Shown in pieces: positions 56,987 to 64,000 of a DNA stretch of 64,000 nucleotides. Within the stretch, counting starts at the first letter, position 1; every line of letters starts with the position of its first letter. The stretch spans positions 24,738,001 to 24,802,000 of the forward strand of contig CM060733.1 in assembly GCA_030704615.1 (NCBI GenBank), written 5' to 3'. Under the pieces are notes generated by a model. It was not told where the DNA came from. It saw only the letters and a program-made list of their open reading frames with translations, and searched no databases. Source of the DNA: Takakia lepidozioides. Taxonomy: Eukaryota > Streptophyta > Takakiopsida > Takakiales > Takakiaceae. The position numbers and the translations under genes were made by a program.

Positions 56987-57679
56987 TCAAGCGTCACTGT
57001 CATCATCATCATCATCATCACCGCTGGCGTCATCATACTGTATAGGTTGTGATGTGCGCCTCCGGGTTCTGGAAGGAAGGATGTTATCAGGATTAACTTC
57101 GTCCAAAGGGTCCTCTGAAAGATCACCACCATCGTTCTCGTCAATCCCATTGTCATCGTCACTGTCGTCCACTGCCTTCTTCCCCTTCCCCTTATCATTG
57201 ACTGGCTCTTTTCCCTTCCCTGCGTCTTTCTCCTTGAAAACTGCCAGTCCAGAGGGTTTGGACTTGGCCGGTGCCTTTGTAGCCGCCTTGGCAACGGGCT
57301 TTTCAGCTTTTTTCGAAGTCTTCTTCTTAGGGCTACCATCCTCTGAGGCTTCATCCCCGAAATCATCCTCTGATTTTACTGATACATCATCTTCCTCAGA
57401 AGTATCAGAAGCACTATCCCACTTCTCCGCCTTTTTCTTGGCCGGCGCTTTCAGCTTCGGCTTTGGCCTCTCCTTGCCCTTGGAGACAGGAGACTTCTCG
57501 GCTCCTCCCTTCAGCTGGGGCTTCCTGGGAGCAGGGGCCGCAGGTTTCGACTTCTTTTTGCCGCCGCCTTCACTCTCTGCTTTCCGTTTGGCAGCCATTG
57601 CCTGAAGCATTTTCTTCTTGTGTTCAGGCATGGCTAAGTAGGCTGCGAACGGCTCAACGAGCTTCCGTCCAATGTAGCC
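56987..57679 (-). CDS. Lys/acid-rich nuclear protein with CHZ-like motif, probable partial gene
   Basis: The exon starts after acceptor GGGGACAG (57680) and reads GYIGRKLVEPFAAYLAMPEH, then a long alternating Lys/Ala/Pro and Ser/Asp/Glu-rich region. It ends LDEVNPDNILPSRTRRRTSQ, then an Asp run and stop. The NILPSRTRR stretch resembles the CHZ motif of H2A.Z-H2B chaperones (D-x-x-NII-x-x-RTRG), so a histone-chaperone role is possible but unproven. Length is 230 residues. I could not find an upstream exon or ATG in phase; an internal start at MPEHKKK is possible. A 24-base T tract lies 120 bp upstream. The gene may be partial or a retro-insertion. Confidence 0.5.
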   Translation of the reverse strand, partial: GYIGRKLVEPFAAYLAMPEHKKKMLQAMAAKRKAESEGGGKKKSKPAAPAPRKPQLKGGAEKSPVSKGKERPKPKLKAPAKKKAEKWDSASDTSEEDDVSVKSEDDFGDEASEDGSPKKKTSKKAEKPVAKAATKAPAKSKPSGLAVFKEKDAGKGKEPVNDKGKGKKAVDDSDDDNGIDENDGGDLSEDPLDEVNPDNILPSRTRRRTSQPIQYDDASGDDDDDDDSDA

Positions 57680-57798
57680 CTGTCCCCGCAAGATTAAACA
57701 GAAAAAAACACAAGGAGACCACGACGGCGTGTAAACGGAGAGGACACAAGGGAAGAGAGCAACGCGCGAGAGAAGAAGAGAGAGCGGGAAGGACCGGG

Positions 57799-57824
57799 TT
57801 TTTTTTTTTTTTTTTTTTTTTTCC
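57799..57824 (+). repeat. Poly-T tract
   Basis: An uninterrupted T run of about 24 bases lies just upstream of the CHZ-like exon. It would read as a poly(A) tail on the minus strand, so it may mark the 3' end of a retroposed sequence located at higher coordinates. Confidence 0.7.
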
Positions 57825-57839
57825 TCTACAACAGGGGGA

Positions 57840-58549
57840 TTGTATCCCTGTTTAACTTTATTATAAATTATTTTGTTCGGCAAAAAAACACCTTAACAAG
57901 TTATTCCTATTTATTAGGGGAAAAAAATTAAAACCCCTTCTACCGTCGCCAGAGGCACACCATATTTTTTTTGGTATATTGATTTCAATATACCCTTGGG
58001 GTATAGGTATATTATTGGGCCTGTCTTCCTAAGGCTGGACTACGCAAAGGTTTCAGCTGCTTTAGCACCTATACTTTCAATTAGACTTCCAATTCGATCG
58101 ATACAGTTGTCAAGAGAATATTCTATTTTTTAATGAATGACATCCGTTCAACTTCTTGTGCATGCCATAAATGAAAGTCCATCGAATATTACCGTACGTG
58201 CCACTTGGGTGATTTAGGGCTCAAATCCTGTTACCTTAATATTTATTAATAGATTAATTATGTGATCTTCCAGATTTTTACTACCTATTCATAATCAATA
58301 TATGAATCTAGACGTTTGTTTTGTTTTGTAGCGTCGTTGAGATCTCCCAAACCGCGGGCCCATCCAAGGTGCTTGGTGCCGTTGGAAAGCTCTCGACGAG
58401 GAGGGGTGCACCAGCTTGGTCTCATGATTTTTGGACCTACATTGTGGGAGATGTGGAATTCCAAGTACTTTTGATAGCTGGAAATTAACAAAAAATAGCG
58501 AAAATGGAAAATTGGGCATGGTTGGAGCCTCGAGGGGAGAGATATCAAG
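57840..58549. other. No gene; short match to the palindrome element near 57970
   Basis: TATTGATTTCAATATACCCT, then TGGGGTATAGGTATA (57977-58010), matches the left edge of the palindrome-rich element at 20432-20470. No coding frame over 90 codons. Nothing else was recognised. Confidence 0.45.
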
Positions 58550-58633
58550 GGAAAGGTTCTGGTTCAAATCCGGTCGTAGGCTTTGTGGAAAAAAAACTTT
58601 ACTTAGATGACATTGGACACTTGGGCCAACGGC

Positions 58634-58681
<48 letters not shown>

Positions 58682-59265
58682 CGCTAGCCGAAGCTAGCGT
58701 AAATAAGAGCCTCTTCCCTGTGTGGGTAGTGCCCCCTTTCGGCCAACGGCAAAGGCTATCCTAGAGGTTGCATTTGGGCCTCGACATAGGAGACGCATTT
58801 TGATACATAGGGGATTGCACTTGGACTTAGATGACACTGTGGGAAAAAAAAAATTTGATTAGATTTGGCTTGCTTCATATATTGATGCACTTGGACTTAG
58901 ATTAGATGACATTGGACACTTGGCCAAACGGCACAGGCTACCCTAGAGGTCGCATTTGGGTCTCACTTAGGAGATGCACTAAGATACATATGAGATCTTA
59001 CACTTGGGCTTAGATGACACTGGGCATTTGGGCCAACGGCACAAACTACCCTAGAGGTTGCATTTGAGCCTCAACATACCAGACACACTTGGATATATAG
59101 GGGATAGCACTTGGAGATATCAAGGGAAAGGTCTCCGGTTCAAATCTGGTCGTAGGCTTTGTGAAAAAAAAAATGATTGGATATGGCTTGCTTCATATAT
59201 TGATGCACTTGGACTTAGATGACACTGAACACTTGGGCCAACGGCACAGGCTACCCTAGTTCAAT
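58550..59265 (+). repeat. Imperfect repeats with tRNA B-box-like motifs and a (TA)n tract
   Basis: Recurring blocks are GATATCAAGGGAAAGG with GGTTCAAATCCGGTCGTAGG (58543 and 59113), TGGCTTGCTTCATATATTGA (58867 and 59182), and CTTGGACTTAGATGACA with GGGCCAACGGCA (at least four times). A (TA)n run of about 42 bases lies at 58637-58679. GGTTCAAATCC is a perfect polymerase III B-box, but no A-box is evident. A decayed, partly duplicated SINE is possible. Confidence 0.6.
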
Positions 59266-59299
59266 ACTATACGGCAGGGCTTGCATGAATTCCATGCAT

Positions 59300-59514
59300 T
59301 TATTATTATTATTATTAAAAAGGAAAACACCTGAGAGCGACAGCTCACAAATCAGGCCCCTTAATAATGAGAGGAGAAAATAACCTCTTTCACAGTAACC
59401 CGCCATGAGGCGTAGGAATGGGGCACCACGAACCATACCACACCCCAAGATTTGACCCTAGAATCGTTTGGGTAACACTCATTGCACTTAACCAACTCAG
59501 CTACTGACTGTTGG
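59300..59514 (-). mobile_element. tRNA-derived SINE with (AAT)n tail
   Basis: On the minus strand the head reads GTAGCTGAGTTGGTTAAGTG (A-box-like), then AGGGTCAAATCTTGGGG (B-box-like). A body of about 120 bp and a tail of repeated ATA/AAT (59297-59318) follow. TTATTATTATTATT occurs on both sides (59300-59317 and 59516-59529), so the element apparently sits in, or duplicated, a TTA-rich target. It is a different family from the SINE at 51453. Confidence 0.7.
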
Positions 59515-59529
59515 TTATTATTATTATTT

Positions 59530-60018
59530 GTGTGAGGGGATGCCGGGAAGCCCTTGTTAGTTTTATTGATAATTATTCAGGGAAAAAAATTGAAACCCTT
59601 ACATGCCCGAAAGCTGCCATGAGGCCTATCACACAAGGAACGTGTTGGAGATACCATGAGAACTGTGACTGAATGCCTGCCAAGAGGCTTGAGACTAGAG
59701 CTCGTATCCATGACCTGGATAGCGATCAGAGCCCTAAGCTAGGAATGACTTCCTATTGAAAGAAACGAGAGAAAGTAGGCAGGGGTTTTCAAAAAGAGAA
59801 TGTAGCAGAACCTGCATAGAGGTGTCTATCCGTGAAAGTGCACATTTATATGTTTCCAATTGATGTCAGACTTGTCAAACTCCGGGGATGCTCAAGATGA
59901 AGGACCTGTGATGCCGCCAAGAGGTGGGAATTCTTGTAGGCCAGTCACATGAGCTTGAATCAGTGCATTTGCAAATGAGTCCGTCTCTTTCCCAGGTCGT
60001 CTGGAAGGTGTCGAAGAG
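59530..60018 (-). mobile_element. 5'-truncated L1-type LINE, 3' end
   Basis: The 3' end (GATGCCGGGAAGCCCTTGTT on the plus strand) resembles the 3' regions at 56.2 and 60.2 kb (shared GAAGCCCTG / GAGGCCCTG and gene-end layout). The last codons of the LINE protein (minus strand, SDINWKHI near 59850) precede a stop. It ends directly against the palindrome-rich element copy B. Confidence 0.55.
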
Positions 60019-60019
60019 A

Positions 60020-60236
60020 CAGTTATTTTTGTCAAATCATTTACCCTCCGGATATGGATAAATTGAAATCTCAAAAATTTATTTACCCTCTGGATATGGG
60101 TAAAATTATCTTTTCAGATTCTATATAACCCCGGGTGAGGATATATATGCCAAAATATACCCTGAGGGTATGGATAGTTCCCGGATATGGATAAATATCT
60201 AAATCAATATATAGTTTAATGGTTTTTAAAATTGTG
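60020..60236. repeat. Palindrome-rich TACCC/GGGTA element, copy B
   Basis: The segment matches 20463-20710 closely (TTATTTTTGTCAAATCATTT, then TACCCTCCGGATATGGATAA), with one internal deletion. It is cut at TTTTTAAAATTG by the tail of the L1-type LINE to the right. Copy A continues past that point with GTCTTTGAAGTG. Confidence 0.8.
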
Positions 60237-63200
60237 ATTTTTATTTTTTATTTTTTATTTTTTATTTTTTTGTGCATCAGGGAACAGAGGCCCTGGAAAA
60301 TTTATTGAACGTGCAAACAATGCAAAAGAGGGAGGAAAAAATAACCTCCAAGGGGACCGTAAAGGTGTATTGCATGGGGAATATCCAGCACTAAGAGGGA
60401 GGGGGGAGGACAACAGGAGATAGCGTAAGCAGGAGACAACCTAAGCAAAGAGAGGAGGTGAGAAAAAAAGGCTGTAGCTTAAGAGGATCCGGGAGAGCTA
60501 GGAAACAAGCATCCTTGTGATATGTATTGATCAAATAAATGAGGCCTGAAACTGTTGAGGCCCCGCAACTAAGAAATCAGAGCCCGAAGTCCAGCTGTAC
60601 TTTGGATTTGGCAGCTCGCAGTCTGAGATGCTTCCAGTTGACGTCAATGCCCTCCGAATCAGTTGGCGATTTGCCATTCCCGAGGGATTGTATCATGCCA
60701 AGTGACTCGAGAGTCAGAGACCCTGGTGAGGCCCCTTTGGCCCAGGTGGGTCGAACTCCCCAAATAGTTGTTGACACCTCCTTTCGATGCAGGTCCTGTC
60801 TAAAGATGCAAGCAGGGACACCCATGCCTTTCGCCCCTCAGTCATCAAATCAGAGAATAACTTGAAAAGTATTAATCTGATGTTGAGGCGCTTCCCTTCA
60901 AAAATCAAACTACATCTAGCCTTCCAAATAGACCAGAGAGTGTGCACTCTGAGGCAGGCCCATAACTATGCAATTGTTCCAAATGGAACCATTATGCAGA
61001 TTGAGAAGCAAGAGAGGAGCAAAGTTGTGTGGCACCGGTTTCCAATGAGAGTAAAATGTCTTGACCAACTGCCAAGTCATAACCGCCAAATGACACTCAA
61101 TCAAAGCATGCTCCAAAGTCTCATTCAGGTTGCAGATACAAAGCAGGCATGAGGGATCACTATCTGGGAAGCAAGTTGCCAAGGGAAGTATCCCGTTAGC
61201 CAGCTTCCATAGAAATGCACTAATTTTGGCCAGGGGATGCTTTGCCCAAATGTCCTTCCACACGGAATTCCAACCTGGGAGCTGGATATCAAAGTTCCAC
61301 TTCTGATTCCACTTATCAGCAAAATTGGCCTTTCCCAGGAGCAGCCTATAATTTGTCTTGACAGTGTATCCTAGGAGGGGCGTTTTCTTAGCATCCGTCT
61401 ATGACCATTCGCTCGGGTCAAATTACAGCCTGGTGAGAGGGTAACTTAGGAACCATACGAACGCACATTTTTTTGCCCAGCACACTTCAGCCCCCTGCGG
61501 AGGCTTGGGGTCTGAGTTGGAACCAGAGAGAGCATCGAAGACTCGAATTTTATAGGGCAAATCTCGATGCATGTCTCCGGTCCCGAGAAGTGAGAGCCTT
61601 CCTTCCGGGTATGCTCTGAATAAGAGTCCCTGCCAATGCGAATCAGTTGCCTCAATAGCCAGGAGGGCTAAGAGCCTGTTATCTTTTGAGCAGCCAAACC
61701 AGCAAGGTAGATCATGATTGCTAGAATCAGATCTTCCAAGAAGTAGTGGCTGCACAAAGGAGGCCCCTGCTTGATGTGGTCCCAACCGGATCTAATGGAA
61801 GAAGCAGAAATGAGGGAGGAGAGAAGAGAGGGGTCTAAAAACTGACCATTTTCCCATACATTTGCTATGTGTGAGAACCCTCTTGCCTCCCATGTGGCCC
61901 ACCTCTTGTGGAGCATTGCCAGAGGCTCATATTCCAAATTGATGTTGCCAAACAGAGGCTGGCGAACCGCTTCTTCAAAGCAAGATGCCCTCCTTTGAAT
62001 CAGCTGAGGCCGAATAGATTTCCACGCTTCCCATATGGAGCTCCAAGCCTCCGAGCCGGGCGATTTTGATTTCTTATTCCCATGTACAAGCCACTTGAGG
62101 GATGGCGCCTAGGACGGCGAGTTGGTAGGGAAGGAATGCATCAAATGCGATCTGACCAGAGTGCACCAAGGACTATCGCCATTATAGAGCGCTCTTGGGA
62201 CCCATTTCGCTAGCAAGGCAGCAATCTGCATGAAAGGGTCTAGGAGGCCCAGACCACCTTCTTTGCGCGGCCTATACAATTGAGCCTAGGAAACCAAAGC
62301 TCTTTTCGTGGGGTTTGTGGGGACGCACCCCACAAGAAATTCCTCATAAGAGCTTTAATTTCACCTATGAGCTTAGAGCCTAGCGACCAGACCGAGGCAG
62401 GATACCAAATAGAGGCTAGTAAAACCTGGTTAAGCACAAGGGCCCTACTTGCAATGGAGAGTATCGCCGAACTCCAAAAGGCGAGGTTGTTTCGAAGTTT
62501 TTGCAAGATAGGCTCAAACCTTTGCTCATATGTTAGGCCTATCCCATTCTAGAAACCAAGGAGAGTGTGTGCCGAGCCTGGCGGGAGCCATCTCAAGCCC
62601 AAATCTTGTCCCCAGGGAGTAGCATGATGACTGGAAGAGGAGGCTGGCAACTCCGCGAGGAGCCCTACCGATTTATTCCAGTTTATCTTAAGCCCTGAAG
62701 CCGAGCATAAGAACTGCAATGCTTCCTTAGCTCTGTCAATTTTAGCAGCATCTTTACCGTGGTCTCATCAACATACATGGAGATCTTAATAGAAGGACTC
62801 TGTAGTACCTTTAGACCTATGATGTCTTGTCTGGTACCGAAGTAATGACCTAGAGCATCCACTGCTATAAGAAAAAGATAAGGGGACAGAGGGCAGCCTT
62901 GCCTTACAGACCTGTGTAGAGCAAATGATTTTGAAATAGCACCGTTTACAATTACTTTGTTGGACGCTGAGCTGAGGAGAAGACAAACCCATTTTGAGAA
63001 AACTTCAGGCATTCCCATTTTGACCAAGATTTGATGAAGGAAGCTCCAGTCTATGTTATCAAAAGCCTTTTCAAAGTCTAGCATAAGAATAGACAGGGGT
63101 TGCTTCGAACTTTTGACCTTCTAAATAACTACGTTGATGAGGAGGACATTGTCCAAAATCATCCTGCGGCCTTGTAAGAAACCAGATTGCTCCCGCCTAG

Positions 63201-64000
63201 TAAATCTATCAAGAATGGGCTGCAGTCTTAAGGCTAGAGCCTTGGCGATAATTTTGTAAGTTGTGTTAAGAAGCGTGATGGGCCGGTAATTGGTCATCAG
63301 GTTTCTTTCATCTTTCTTAAAAATTAACGTAATAAGACCAATAGATAGCTGAGACGGCATAATCCCTTTGAGATGAATATCCTTGGCCATCTCTACAAAG
63401 TCTCCCTCAATAGATGACCAGAGGGCTTTATAGAATTCAATGGGCATGCCATCTAGCCCTGACATCTTTCCAGGCTTTAGTGATTTCAAGGCCTCTGCCA
63501 GCTCAGAGTCCGAGAGAGGGGATGAAAGATCCTCAACATCTTTCTCAGATAGGAGGGAAGGAATGTGTTGAAGAATTTCTTCAGAGTCAATCCTGGCCTC
63601 ATTGGATTGGGGCCTCTTCGAAAAAAAAAAGGCAAAATGTTGCTCAACAATTGCTGTCATCTCCTTTGGAGAGGAAGTGGAGGACCCATCCAGTTTTCTG
63701 AGCAAAACAATGGATGAGGCCATCCGCCTTTGCTTGGCTTTGATGAAAAAAATCTGTTCATTTTTTCCCCTTTCAAAGACCAGTTTACCCCAGCTTTCAG
63801 CCGAGCATAGCATTCTCTTTTTCTTGCCTGAAACTCCAGAGACTAGATTTGGCTTTATTATAGTTCATGAGAGTGCTAGGGCCTTTATCTTTGTTTCCCA
63901 AAAGTTGCTGGCAAAGATGGAGGCACTTGAGCAGACATTTTTCCTTTTGAGAAGTGCCATTGCAAGTGCCTTAGAGAGCTCTTGAGCTCTAAGCCGAGTG
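60237..64000 (-). mobile_element. L1-type LINE, continues beyond the window
   Basis: The 3' tail is (ATAAAAA)n, seen as repeated TATTTTT at 60237-60273. Minus-strand fragments in order from 63813 are TNYRPITLLNTTYKIIAKAL, QSGFLQGRRMILDNVLL, the catalytic MLDFEKAFDNIDWSFLHQIL, and SVRQGCPLSPYLFLIAVDAL. Then come SMYVDETTV (motif C with Glu in place of the second Asp), LNQVLLASIWYPASVW, a zf-RVT-type FLWKLANGILPLATCF...CLLC, and the end IDVNWKHLRL. Multiple frameshifts break it. The endonuclease region lies outside the window. Confidence 0.85.

Overview
This is nuclear DNA of a streptophyte plant (land plant or close algal relative). Two intron-bearing genes encode plant-type proteins: an endosulfine, and a nucleotide-sugar transporter closest to the plant CMP-sialic-acid-transporter-like proteins. 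A third encodes a leucine-carboxyl-methyltransferase-family protein. Their splice sites are GT/AG and phase-consistent in every junction I checked by hand. The rest is dense, nested transposable elements of plant type (L1-like LINEs, Ty3/gypsy, MULE-like, DUF4216-bearing DNA elements, MITEs, tRNA-derived SINEs). I cannot name the species; large TE-filled introns and the unusual LINEs make a non-angiosperm plausible (inference).

Layout. 0-6.2 kb: no firm gene; weak minus-strand coding signal at 2.6-4.8 kb. 6.2-9.0 kb (+): endosulfine gene, 5 exons, with an 811-bp TIR element in intron 3. 12.1-16.6 kb (-): transporter gene, 8 exons, 335 codons, with a cluster of truncated LINE copies in intron 6. 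17.6-20.3 kb (-): methyltransferase gene, 7 exons, 341 codons. 20.4-22.6 kb: palindrome-rich element, L1-type LINE fragment, and a partial duplicate of the transporter promoter and first exon. 22.6-25.6 and 36.9-39.2 kb (+): one non-LTR retrotransposon with reverse transcriptase, a chromodomain, RNase H and a CCHC tail, split by an 11.3-kb DNA transposon (25.57-36.89 kb). That transposon has matching termini, a 9-12 bp target duplication, a decayed MULE-like transposase (-), a DUF4216-type ORF (+) and arrays of inverted motifs. 40.6-44.6 kb: repeats without a gene. 44.7-49.4 kb (-): decayed Ty3/gypsy element. 50.9-56.1 kb: a second, broken copy of the methyltransferase locus carrying a SINE and a LINE absent from the first copy. 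57.0-57.7 kb (-): possible CHZ-type histone-chaperone-like exon. 58-64 kb: SINE, repeats, L1 fragments and an L1-type LINE running off the right edge.

The three intact host genes are unrelated in function: a PP2A-inhibitor-type phosphoprotein, a Golgi sugar-nucleotide carrier and an S-adenosylmethionine-dependent methyltransferase. The main biological interest lies in the elements: a chromodomain-bearing LINE, a LINE family that sits repeatedly in (GA)n microsatellites, and a large nested transposon whose internal palindromes are in opposite orientation on the two sides of the transposase.
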